Program-made: the position numbers and the translations under genes
In this document: positions 12,205 through 24,500 of the stretch, one piece after another
How the letters are laid out: each line of letters starts with the position of its first letter
Numbering within the stretch: position 1 is the stretch's first letter
The notes under the pieces: generated by a model
Seen by the model: the letters and a program-made list of their open reading frames with translations, nothing else
Told to the model about the DNA's origin: nothing
Databases searched by the model: none
Assembly (NCBI GenBank): GCA_021186555.1
Contig: JAJKFL010000010.1
Location: 25,178,679 to 25,242,678 of the forward strand
Direction: 5' to 3'
Length of the DNA stretch: 64,000 nt
Source: Reticulitermes speratus
Taxonomy: Eukaryota; Arthropoda; Insecta; Blattodea; Rhinotermitidae

Positions 12205-13302
12205 TATATATGTTTGGTAAGTAGTGCGCCAAATTGCAACGTCCATGAAGTCAAAGGTGCGAGGAACAGGACCGTCATGCAAGTACCAAACATTACGGTC
12301 AACCGGTAGGTACTCCTAGTCAGATATTGGTCTGTTGACTGGCCACCATCGAGTTTTCCTCAGTACCTCCAGCATATTATGGAATGGATGCTTACAGTTT
12401 TTTCCCCTGATCACACCCACGCACCTGCCTGCATGCACGCACACACACATGCACACACAAGAGCATACATTAGCTGTAAGTTGCAATTAATAATTAATTA
12501 CCTCTTTCACATAAACTAATTTTATGACAAATAATCCAGGTGGAGGTCACAACAGCGCGATCTTTAGACAAAGGAAAGGATTCATTAATTTGGACAGCTA
12601 ACAGCTCTTCAACAACAGTGAAATAAGTACAGTCACATTATCAAACAAAAATATTTATATAATTTATTATTCATACACACAAGTAATGTAAAAATGCTGT
12701 TTTTTGGTTTCCTATAACAGTTCAGGTAAACAGAAAATGAAACGTTAAACTGGGGGCAGAAATATCAGTGCAGTCGTTACAGACACAACGTGACCGTAAG
12801 TCATGGACATATTTAGCACGAGAAAACAGACGAGAGGATGGCAAATGAGAACGAGGACAATAGCAAAGTAACATACCTGCATACACGTGTTCAGACTTTC
12901 GCAACGGTTATTCACCTGATAGTCATTCTTGGGTTTTGCAGCGCATAGCATAAGTTTTCTCTGACGCTTTTCAGAGAAACTTAACCGCTTTCATTTTCAC
13001 AGAGACTTAATCCAGTTCAGGTAAATGCTGAAATAATTGCGAGCCAACCGACGTGTCAGTTGTATATGAAGGCCATTTTTTGATCTCTAACCTCTCACTG
13101 GCTCAATATAAACCACATCCCTCTTCCATTGCTGTGATTGGTCACAAGCCCCTGAACCTTGCAACGTAACTCACATACTGGTCGGCTCCCTACAACATCA
13201 GCATCCACTTCAATTAGATTCAGTCACCCTGAAGATAGAGGCAGTATATTCCTATGAAACATCAGAACAAACTTTTCACACTATTACCACCGTGCATGTT
13301 TT
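12205..13302. other. Unassigned sequence with a short CA-rich run
   Basis: Mostly non-repetitive AT-rich DNA. A CACACACA/GCAC-rich stretch lies near 12,410-12,465. The stretch 13,200-13,300 carries a CCCTGAAGATAGAGG...GAAACATCAG motif, the right half of an M- or foldback-like element. No gene supported. Confidence 0.5.
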
Positions 13303-13698
13303 TAATCAAATAATTAAACCAACAAATGCACTGTTTTTTACCACTTTTATTGTGGCCTTTTGTCCCCTCATCCTACACGTGTTTCAGAACCTTACAGTTC
13401 CATCATCAGGGTTACCATTTGCTACTAGTTAATCACACATTAAGACAAATACAGTATGTGCGTATCACTAAGTGGTACGTTAGTCTGATAAAACCTTAAA
13501 ACCATTAATATATGTATACTATCGTACCACTCAGTGATACGCACATATTGTATTTGTCTTAATGTGTGATTAACTAGTAGCAAATGGTAACCCCTGATGA
13601 TGGAACTGTAAGGTTCTGAAACACGTGCAGGGTGAGGGGACAAAAGGCCACAATAAAAGTGGTTAAAAACAGTGCATTTGTTGGTTTAATTATTTGAT
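13303..13698. mobile_element. Foldback (palindromic) element FB1
   Basis: The left arm runs from TTAATCAAATAATTAAACC through AAATGCACTG and CACGTGTTTCAGAACC. The right arm is its inverse, ending in TTTAATTATTTGATCA. The arms include CCATCATCAGGG / CCCTGATGATGG, and an inner pair near 13,445-13,482 and 13,523-13,560. The predicted fold is an almost full-length hairpin. Non-coding. Confidence 0.8.
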
Positions 13699-14298
13699 CA
13701 GAACAAACGTTTACTACATTGTGTCAAAACCCAAAACACAATAATTACTACAAGTAAGTTTCTTTGCTATTTCGCTGAATACGTACGTCGATCTCTATTC
13801 ATTTTGATAGCTCTTCAGACTATGATAAAACATTTATCGTGGGTGACGGATAAACAGGGCACTTATACAGATAAATGTGGATCTTATTAACGGACGTAGC
13901 CAGAACATCCTCCACAACACTCTTATTGTCCCTGCACTGCACCGAGCACCAAGCCATGAAGGCGTACGAGAGAGTGGACGTACATCAAATATTACAATAT
14001 GCCATCCCGATGTGTCCGGTAAGTCCCTGCAATTCTTCAGAAACAGTGTCTGTCACCATTAGCACACTTTTATTACCGTGTATGCTGCAGAGTTTCATGA
14101 CGCAATATGCTGATCTGTGACGTTAGCCAGCTATATTAGCAAGCACACGCATGCACGTGTGCCCACACACACACAGAGTGACTCTTAAGAGATCTGGAAG
14201 ATAGTTGGAGGACCGAGACACAAAAACACCACCAGATCACAAGATCCTGAAAATTCAGTCGCCCATATTATTCAATGTGGAAATGGGAAAGAAAAAAT
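13699..14298. other. Unassigned sequence
   Basis: Short frames here show no recognisable domain. No gene or repeat supported. Confidence 0.45.
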
Positions 14299-14419
14299 AC
14301 ATTATACTGGATTTGTTGAAGAACAAACAGTGCTTCCAGCCAGACAGCCCTCCTTTAGCATGTTTAAGTCGTGATACTTTAGTCAATAGAAAACATTTTA
14401 ATTTTTCAAACACGATTAA
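14299..14419. repeat. Direct repeat A flanking foldback element FB2
   Basis: About 121 bp starting ACATTATACTGGATTTG and ending AACACGATTAA. It recurs in the same orientation at 14669-14786 with a few substitutions and a 3-4 base deletion. FB2 lies between the two copies. Confidence 0.85.
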
Positions 14420-14433
14420 TTCACCGTGCATCA

Positions 14434-14668
14434 TGTTAAACAATTAAAGTTTTATTACACCAACATATGCACTATATTCTTGTATCCAAGTCAATCACCC
14501 CTACATATGTTTCGGCCTATAACAGGCCATCCTCAGGATGTAAAGTCTGTGTAAAAAACTTTAACCCCCTGAAGATGGCCTGTTATAGGCCGAAACATAT
14601 GTAGGGGTGATTGACTTGGATACAAGAATATAGTGCGTATGTTGGTGTAATAAAACTTTAATTGTTAA
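14434..14668. mobile_element. Foldback (palindromic) element FB2
   Basis: Left arm TTAAACAATTAAAGTTTTA...ACACCAACATATGCACTATA, then CCTACATATGTTTCGGCC. The right arm is its inverse, ending TAATTGTTAAAC. The small central loop holds CTCAGGATG / CTGAAGATGG. It shares the subterminal ACCAACANATGCAC word with FB1, FB3 and FB4. Confidence 0.85.
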
Positions 14669-14786
14669 ACATTATACTGGATTTGTTGAAGAACCGGTGC
14701 TTCCAGCCAGACAGCCCTCCTTTAGCATGTTTAAGTCGTGATACATTAGTCAACAGAAAACATTTTAATTTTTCAAACACGATTAA
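14669..14786. repeat. Direct repeat B flanking foldback element FB2
   Basis: Second copy of the segment at 14299-14419, in the same orientation. Together they bracket FB2 like a long target duplication or an unequal-exchange product. Confidence 0.85.
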
Positions 14787-14867
14787 CACGTGTTGCTACG
14801 TATAAGACACCGACAATAAAACAGAACGAGACCTCAATTCCTTACGGCACACATCAAATTATAAATG

Positions 14868-14873
14868 TTTATT
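14868..14873 (-). promoter_or_regulatory. Candidate poly(A) signal of CDK11
   Basis: AATAAA on the minus strand, about 540 bases past the CDK11 stop codon. It is the nearest canonical hexamer I found downstream, so the 3' UTR probably ends near 14,850. No cleavage-site evidence is available. Confidence 0.45.
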
Positions 14874-15412
14874 TTATACACCAATCCTTCACAAATTAAA
14901 TCCTCTACATGTTTTAGTGCAGCACATGCAGTAGTAAAGTTGCATCAACATTGAAAGACTCCATTTCTGTACAACTGCAGGCACAGTTAAACTTTCTAGT
15001 GCCTCAACTATTAAGTTTGTTTTGGCCACTGATATTTAAATACAAGATTTAAACTGTCATAATTTCACTATTCTCCATACTTCCACATTTTCATCCACAC
15101 AATTTTCTTGCTTGTTTATGCCAGGAAAATTCAAAGCAGTCCTTGTGAACCACTCACTGTTCACAAATCTATTTCCATTTGTTTACTGCAAACAAATACG
15201 TAAAACGTAAGTTGACAACAAGACTGTAAATTGGGACGTTACCATCACTGGACGGAATGGGGTGACGGTACATCTCAAGAACTGTCAGCATAGCATGCCG
15301 ATGGAAATCAGAGAAAATGAATAAATCAGTCAGTGTGTGTTCAATTTCTTTGGTAATATACCAATGAAAGTTAAACTTATTGGGTATTTACCACAGTCAT
15401 ATCGAGCTTAGG

Positions 15413-15511
15413 TCAAAATTTGAGACTGAAACCAGGACCACTCGTAGAACGTCCCTTCTCCAGAAGACCCATGTGAAACCCTCCAGCAGGAACATCATCA
15501 TCAGTATCACC
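15413..15511 (-). CDS. CDK11: CDK11 exon 15 (last exon)
   Basis: Codes residues 859-890 and the stop: [15 protein letters not shown], then GPGFSLKF. The start matches the GDDD...GFHL and the end the GPGFSLKF of vertebrate CDK11, which settles both the exon and its frame. Acceptor TTCCAG|G. Confidence 0.93.
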   Translation of the reverse strand, partial: GDTDDDVPAGGFHMGLLEKGRSTSGPGFSLKF

Positions 15512-18500
15512 CTGGAAGTTAAGCAAGAAAATCATATCACATATACAGGGGAAGTTCATTTACTTGACAGTGCATGTTTCATGCTTGAACTACCAAACAG
15601 ACTCCAACAAAACGTATCTGTATCAGAATACATGGGACATATTTTGTTTTAGTTCCTGCAAGACCAACATACCACTTGTTTACAAAAAGCACAAATCAAA
15701 TTTTACCATTCATTTTTTTTAAATTGTTCATTAAGCAAAAAAATGGTTCACAGTACAAACACTAGGCCACAGTGCTTCATGCGTATGTGACAAAGGATAT
15801 AACGGACAAATTGAAGTACAAGTCAAGAGCGTGAAGAGCACAGAGTCTACAACAGAAGAAATGTGCTTGTGCAAGTACGTTTTCAAGGAAGGACTAGAAG
15901 CATGCCATACAGGCATATGATGGAGTGGAGGTACAGCTCCACTCATTCTTAACTATGGCTACTAGATGGACATCAGTGGTCAGCTTCATAACCTGGCCAC
16001 TTTACCTCCAGTACCAACTGAGTAAGAAGCTGTGTGGGCCGTGTTGGAGAAGAGACACATCTCTTGTCACTGAAGGAAACTGAAGTACGATCCTTCAGTT
16101 GTCGGCCCACAGCCTAATCACTGAACTTACTGAGCTATCCTAACACCCACAAGCCAGACAATAATGCAGTGGAGTGTGTGACATACAGTTCTTTCAAAAA
16201 TGAAGTTATGTACGCTACACACTGCTATTTAACTGTGTGTTGTGACTGTACACCTACCACGCTACATGCTGTCACAACCACATAATTCTATTTAACTGTG
16301 TGCTGTGACTGTACACCTACCACGATACACGCTGTCACAACCACATAATTCTTCTCCTTCAATGTTTTCATACACATGCGAAATTCGATTTCCATCTGGT
16401 AAATGACAAGATTCCGCTATTCACTATTCGACTGCAGATGTTACACTTATCTTTTTTAACACTTTCACTGCCAAAGTCGACCACGGTCGATTTAAGTATT
16501 TATGTTTTAATTTGCCAGTGTCGACTTTAGTCGATCTAAAATTTACTCTGCTCTTTTGCCTTAAATAGGCCACGCACACAATAAGTTCTGTCAGGAAACA
16601 TATTTTACATCTTTATTAAAACCTAGCTGACAACTAGAAAAAATATATGCATTTTATATATAATTTTATATATAATTATATTTTATAATTTATAAGACGA
16701 CGCAATAGTTGTTTAACATTCAACAAATCCCTGGCAATTTAACACCCTGAGGGATTTAAAAACCCGGCAGTGAAAATGTTAACATTTCAAAATAAAAATA
16801 TGGGCAATGCAAGTTGCCAAAATTATTTGTGAATAATAAATAAGTGACTGGACAGTGAGAGACGCCTAAGCATACACTTTTCTCATTTTTCCAAGTTTTA
16901 CTGCTTGTCCGAACTATATTCACTTGCGAAAGGCTTTTTGTGTGCGCGCGGAATTTGCACATGCCAGTGAACAAAGATTCAGTTCCTCCGGGATGTGCCA
17001 CTGTGTGGTGTGCGTAATGGCGAGCTACGGACCCAATGACAGAGCGTCACACCCCTGACAAACTGCATCGTCAGCACCACTGCTGTGAGAACCTCAAACC
17101 TTGCACAGGCCACAACAATTATTTCTACTCACAAGTTGCTTGTATTCGTGGCCACCGGGCGGCGGCTTCGGACTAGCAGCCGCAGCTTTTCTATGACCCA
17201 ATTCACTTTTGGCTGGCCACGTCGGGAACATCGCTGGATCAATGGGGAGAGGGGCTTCCTTAAAGTAGTCGTGACGAAGGGCATCCTCTGCAGTAACACG
17301 TTGTACAGGGTCATACGTAAGGAACCTAGCAACCAGAAACTTAATTACAGAGAACGAGCTTTTTACACTTCATAATCAAGAGAAATCGCATGGGGGTTGC
17401 GTCAAAATCAAGCAACAAATTACTACTGTGGTTATAAAAACGTTACACTCACTCTCAAATTAAACACAATAATGTTCTCCTGCAATCCATTTTATATTTA
17501 CACTTTTATGTTTATTTTATTGGACAAAAGAAAAAAAGACTTGAAGAAAAATAAACTGTAAGTATGTTTTTACTGCACAAGGCATTTTACAAGTCCATTC
17601 TTCCGTCAGCAGATCAAGAAAAAATTAGACAATGCAGTGTGGCCCCTGCCTGCGTGGTGTATCGTGAACAGTCATACAGTAGGTTATATCCATGATACAT
17701 GACATTACAATACGTTTTGAGTTAGGAACATGCATATACATAAATGGCGCCTGTCATGGGCTTTTTGAACAATCACGTGTATGCTCTCTCTAGAATGCAG
17801 TACAGCGCTGCGTTACTTCCCTTTCGTTCCGCACAATCATGGCCTTACTTAAGCAACCCAAACTCACAGCTGTAAACCGAACCATAAATTGAGGCTCAAA
17901 AATGGTGTACAGACCAAATTTTTGTGCCTGAAATGTGGGGAAAGCCTAACACCAAAAATGTTAAATCAATCAAAATAAGCATTATTCATGTGGGGGCCTG
18001 ACCAGGACAACAAAAAATTAACCCAAAACATGGGAAAATCTTAAATCATGAAGTTTTCACGGTGGTGTGGCTGAGGACTCCCTTCTTCTAGAATATGATG
18101 CAACATCACTGGGTAACTGGTTCCCAATTTTTGAAGGAACTTACTGCCTTCATCTTCAGTGGTGTACTCAGCTTTACAGACCCTTGAAGATAAAAGCACT
18201 ATGTTCTGTTAAAATGTCAGAAATGACAGTGACAGGGGAAAACTAAGTAATACGAGAACAACCTGTCGCAGTGCCACTCTATCCACCATAAACACCACAC
18301 AGTGTTTAAATATTCATTGCCGTAAAACCCTCAAGTATCACACATGTAACACCGACTACAAACGGAAGGCAGGACATCTCCTGATACCACTGTACAAATA
18401 GCCACTTATTAGCTGAAGGACTGCAGATTTATACCTGTTCATGAGATCCATACCGACATCAGTGATCATGGTTCCGAAACGCGACCGTAACTGGTTTACA

Positions 18501-21500
18501 GGGTACTCTGTGAATGCCATCTTCTGGACGGCTGGCAATTTACTGTAACCAGGCCAAATCTTTTCATTTGGAGTCCCCAGGTCCTGAAAGTTGTAAAAAT
18601 TGTTACTGTTTAATGCAAAAGAACATGCATCTCCCTACTGGTGCTTAAGTCATCAAATATGAATAGTACTGCAGCAGAAGGTAGCAGGTTCCTCTGAAAC
18701 GTCAGTAAATTTCTACCAGACCACATAGTGTCATAACCCACACAACAGTAACCTTTATAATGACTGCAGTGGAGGCATGTTCAATAAATTAAGGACTGGG
18801 AGATCAGAGATAGGTACTGACATCAAGTGAGGAAAAGTACAGAGAGGAGAGCAGGAAAAGGAATGATAGCAGTACAATAGCATCTCAATGTTCGTGACTG
18901 ACTTAACTGATAAAACCATCACAAACACTGGGATCATGAATACTGGAATCTATCATCACCATAAAATGCCTAAAAAATCTTATAAAACACCAGTAATAAG
19001 AGCATAAAATATCCTCAAAGATCATAAAAGGATGAAAATTTACTTTTAGTAAGTATGTTTTTGGAAGCACAAAACACAATTCTGTTGCCGTGAAATACTT
19101 TAGACCGAACATCAGTAGCTGTAGGCACATTCTTAACACAAACACACAGCACTACTTTTGTGCACTAATCAACATGACTTGTGAAAACTTGGGAGATAAT
19201 AAATATTGTGTCATGTGAGATTTTTGGTTCTCACGGCAGTGCTGCTGTAGATTCAAGTCTTCCATGTTGTTACACCATGGTGCTTGGCAAATAGGGACCG
19301 ACATTTCAAAGGACCGTAGTGCCTGCATCTTCAGGGTCAAGTGCTCCTGCGTTGTTATGCTGTGCGGACAGTTGAACAGTTGCCGCGTTTCAAAAGATCA
19401 CAGCACCTGCTCTTTTTGGATTACCTGACCCTTAAGATGAAGACATTACGATCTTCTGAAACGCACATAAATATGTGCCACTGAACACAGGATCACAAAC
19501 GCACATAAATATGTGCCACTGAACACAGGATCACAAACGCACATAAATATGCCACTGAACACAGGATCACAAACACACATAAATATGTGCCAGTGAACAC
19601 AGGATCACAAACGCACATAAATATGTGCCAGTGAACACAGGATCACAAACGCACATAAATATGTGCCAGTGAACACAGGATCACAAACGCACATAAATAT
19701 GTGCCAGTGAACACAGGATCACAAACGCACATAAATATGTGCCAGTGAACACAGGATCACAAACGCACATAAATATGTGCCAGTGAACACAGGATCACAA
19801 ACGCACATAAATATGTGCCAGTGAACACAGGATCACAAACGCACATACATATGTGCCAGTGAACACAGGATCACAAATGCACATAAATATGTGCCAGTGA
19901 ACACAGGATCACAAACGCACATAAATATGTGCCAGTGAACACAGGATCACAAACGCACATAAATATGTGCCAGTGAACACAGGATCACAAACGCACATAA
20001 ATATGTGCCAGTGAACACAGGATCACAAACACACATAAATATGTGCCAGTGAACACAGGATCACAAACCAGACGAACTGAGTCTTTAATACTGCATAGTT
20101 TCTTAAGCTTTCCTTGCTTACAGAAAAATACCTTAAATACTCGATTGAGTTGATCAGCTTCAGATTTGCCTGGAAATAACGCTTCCATGGAAAGAAATTC
20201 ACCGAAGATACAGCCAACAGACCACATATCTACTGGAGTCGAATATTCCTGCAATCAGAACACGAGGGATCAGACTGAAAACCAGGCGAAACAAGTAAAA
20301 AATACACAGCAAGCAATCTGCAATATTCTGGTTTCAAGGGCCTATTCATTTCTCTAATATGTAAGACGTCCAAAAAGTAAAGATACAAACGCAATAAAAT
20401 TTTTTAAAAATAGTTATTAACAAAATTGAGTGAAAAAACTCTTAACACATACCTTCAGCTATTTTTCAACATAATCACCACCTTTGTCAAGGTATTTGTT
20501 TAGCCTGGGTACGAGGTTTTGTATTCCGATGTCATAGAACTCCGCCGCCTGTGCAACACTCGTACAACACGGGTGGGAGGGGAAGGGAAATTACCCCAGA
20601 CCATCCCGCTCACAGCCCAGACCTCGCTCCCAGCGATTTCCATTTGTTTTTGCATTTAAAGAAACCTCTGGCCGGCCAGAAGTTTCACGAAGACAAAGAG
20701 GTGAAAAACAAAGTCACTATGTGGTTGCGTGCACAGGCGGCGGAGTTCTACGACATCAGGATACAAAAACTCGTACCCAGGCTAAACAAATGCCTTGACA
20801 AAGGTGGTGATTATGTTGAAAAATAGCCAAAGGTATGTGTTAAGAGTTTTTTAACTGGATTTTGTTAACCCTTTAACGCCGGATTTAAATCCCCCCGTGC
20901 AACGGCAGCCTGCCGAGGTTTTTAAATTTGGAATTCAATTCTTAACGCTTACTCTTAGAAAAAAAATCATATCTCATACATTTTTCCTTCAAATTTCAGG
21001 AAATAAAATTTCGCAGTGTGTTTATGAATTGATTAATTGGGGAAAAAATGTTCACGTATTTTTATAATAAATTTAGGCCGGTGGATTGCATGCAATTTAT
21101 AAAATTGAGTGTAAAAATTTTATTACTCACACAATTCTGGCTGCTGCAGGCGATTCGTAGCACCTTGGATCACTATTATATCACAATAGAAAATTTGGGT
21201 GTTTTACAAGTTTACTTTTGTATGATAGTCCGCGAAACAAGGCACCTCGCACAGGCCGACATTACATTTCGCGCACTTGTACTTTGTTCGTGTTCTCACG
21301 CCGCGCGCTGAACAAACACGGCAGCGGATTGTGTTGGATTTTGCTGGCCAGTGTTGGCGGCCGTCGAGTCTTATTACGTTTGATGCAGCCGCACTTGGCC
21401 TTCCAACCAAACTGGGGGTGGGGCGATCTTGGCTTCTTCCAGCTTCTTCAATCAAATTCCTCACCAGGAGAAGTCTGAAATCTCGGTGGGTATATTTAGC

Positions 21501-24500
21501 CCCACATGAAGATAACAGAATCCAACTGTTGAGTACTGTTAGATCCAGAAGGTGGAAAAACAGTTTCATGGTCCACTTGAAATTACGTCGACTCATTGAA
21601 TAGCTATTGGCCATACGATCAGAATTGTCGACGTAACCCATGTGATGGTTATACCGTGCAACGTTGTGAGGCTTCACAGGGCGGTTGTTGTCGTCACAAA
21701 CATTTCCTTCTGCCGGTGGTGGGTCCATGTTAGTCAGCATGTAAACGTCTCGTCTGTCCTTCCAAACTAACGCTGTCAAATTTCCCCTGGTCCTCACCCT
21801 TACGTCGCCCCTTTTCAGTTTCAGTTTTTTCGGTCCAAAGTCAGGGGGCATGTCTTTCCTGTTCGGTCGTACTGTCCAGCATGAATTTATTTTACGTCTC
21901 TCAAAGTCGTCAAAAAGTCTCGGTGCCACTTCACAAAGACTGTTGTGTTACTGCCCACAGCTGTAGAAATCTAATGCCACGAATATATCGGCTGCTTGTA
22001 TGGTGAGAGCAAAACAGATCTAAAGCCACAAAGTCAATGCTGGGTAAACATCACGCTATTCAAGGGTGCCCACGACGTTTTTATTATATTTGACGTCTGT
22101 GTGTTGCACATTACTGCCCCACAACGCCTAAAGAGTGCCCCAGAACTACAAGAGACACGTCTGTGAGCCCCCTGTAGCTGTAAGCATGGATTTTTGCGGA
22201 TATCTCCAGTTTTTGTGTATATATTTCATCTGAAAATTTTGCGTTACAGTACGCCACTGACAACCTCTCAGGTCGTCAATCAGTATTCGTATCATAGTCC
22301 ACTCTTATAATTCTAGCTACACTACACTCCAGTTCCAGACATAAACAAAAGCATGCTGTGTTTTGAAACGTTCTTAGTCACGCCAGAGAATTACGCAGTT
22401 GAAATGTGTTGACATCTAAAACGGCTTTCTGGAGGGGTTAGAGGGATGGAAGGGGGAGTAATTCTCACTCCACAAAGAAGCCCTGACATTCACCAGACCT
22501 AACCCAGTATAAATCTTTAGCATTACCTGCGATAGGGGTGAAAAAAATGCTTCCAAATTCGACACACACTTAGCGACCACTAAAGTGGACGTTCGGCGCT
22601 TTGCCACATTTAAAGGGCGACCACTATAGTGGACGTTCGGCAGCTAAGGGTTAATAAATATTTTTGAACATTTTTATTGCTTTTGTATCTTTACTTTCTG
22701 GATAACCCTTGTATTTGACATCCATATTGTGACTTCTTCATAGATTCTGACTAAGTGACATTACATTACGATTCACCTTACTGCGCAGTACCAGTCACCA
22801 CTACAGCAATATATCTGGCACACGGTACCACAATCACCACCACAGCAGTATATTTACCTTGGTGCACAGCAGCAGTTCCGGCGCACGGTACCACAGCGTC
22901 ACCACTATCGGAGTATATGCTTTCAGTGGAGATCCATACTCCCTCGCCAGTCCGAAGTCACCTACTTTTAGAATGCCTTTATGGCTCAACAGCAGGTTCG
23001 ATGTTTTGAGATCCCTGTGCAGGATCCAGTTGTCATGGAGATGAGCCACGGCTCGAAGGAGTTGCTGCATGAGGCATTTCACCTCTCCTGAAGGTACAAC
23101 AACAATATGTAAGGCACATACGTGTGCATACACACATTATAATGTCACACAAACACACCAAATGCCATTACTAATTGTTCCGTGGCACATATGTCACTGT
23201 CATAACTGTCTATGCCTGGTGCACACGCAGCATGTACTACATAGTGCTTTATAGCAGGGTGACCATAAAGGGTGAACTGTGACGCACACAGGGTGACCAT
23301 AAAGGGTGAACTGTGACGCACACAGGGTGACCACAAAGGATGAACTGTGACGCACACAGGGTGACCATAAAGGGTGAACTGTGACGCACACAGGGTGACC
23401 ATAAAGGATGAACTGTGACGTACACAGGGTGACCATAAAGGGTGAACTGTGACGCACACAGGGTGACCATAAAGGATGAACTGTGACGCACACAGGGTGA
23501 CCATAAAGGGTGAACTGTGACGCACACAGGGTGACCATAAAGGATGAACTGTGACGCACACAGGGTGACCATAAAGGGTGAACTGTGACGCACACAGGGT
23601 GACCATAAAGGATGAACTGTGACGCACACAGGGTGACCATAAAGGGTGAACTGTGACGCACACAGGGTGACCATAAAGGGTGAACTGTGACGCACACAGG
23701 GTGACCATAAAGGATGAACTGTGACGCACACAGGGTGACCATAAAGGATGAACTGTGACGCACACAGGGTGACCATAAAGGATGAACTGTGACGCACACA
23801 GGGTGACCATAAAGGATGAACTGTGATGCACACAGGGTGACCATAAAGGATGAACTGTGACGCACAAAGAAGCAAGAGGCTGTGCTAACTTTCACAGAAC
23901 TATCTCAGAATTTGCCTGGAGAGACTGAAGAAAATAATGACACTTCAGACACAGGAGTCCAGCACCTACTGCACAGGATCTGTCCTCATCATTACATTAT
24001 CATTCCTTGCACACTGACAGATTCTGGTGCAACACACAGAGTATGTTACATTATCAGGCTTTAATTTCAGCATCACCTTTATGATCAAATTCATAAACAA
24101 TAAAAAATAATACACTGTAAAAAACTGTCACCTGGAATGAAGACCTGCTTCTTCTGTTTCATGGTTTCCATAAGTGACTTCAGATCGTGCTCAACATAGT
24201 CCATAACAATGAAGATCTTGTCCATATTGCTGCCCACAACAATCTCCCTTACTGTAACAATGTTTGGATGTTGCGCCTGAAATACAGACAACTGCCATTA
24301 TGGAAATGTGGAAACTAGAAACATGGCATAATGTAATCGTTTACCAATTGACATGGGTGTTAGCCGCAGAAGACTTGAATCTCCATATTTCAGTCTTTGT
24401 CTTTTCTCCACCCACACACGTATAACACACCCCATCTTTCTTCGACCACTAGACCCTGAAGATAAGGCACTGTGAAATATTGGGTTGGACCACCAGACCC

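Larger units (their letters stand above)
20362..22712. mobile_element. Rearranged mariner remnant forming a palindrome
   Basis: The left arm (20362 to about 20553) is the inverse of a mariner transposase 3' end plus terminal region. The right arm (about 20730-20868, continuing at 22651-22712) is the direct copy. Both outer ends carry AAAGTAAAGATACAAA-type mariner termini. The right arm is split at TTAA by the piggyBac remnant; removing that insert restores the match to the left arm. CDK11 intron 11. Confidence 0.75.

Noticed and set aside
17094..17132. Treating TGA at 17096-17094 as the normal CDK11 stop
   Set aside because: A consensus donor precedes it, and an exon 1.6 kb downstream encodes the conserved CDK11 tail in the matching phase. 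The read-through is kept only as a possible alternative form.
23145..23895. Frames of 208-240 codons on the minus strand in the 34-bp array
   Set aside because: All three frames encode the same cyclic peptide; they lie within a CDK11 intron.
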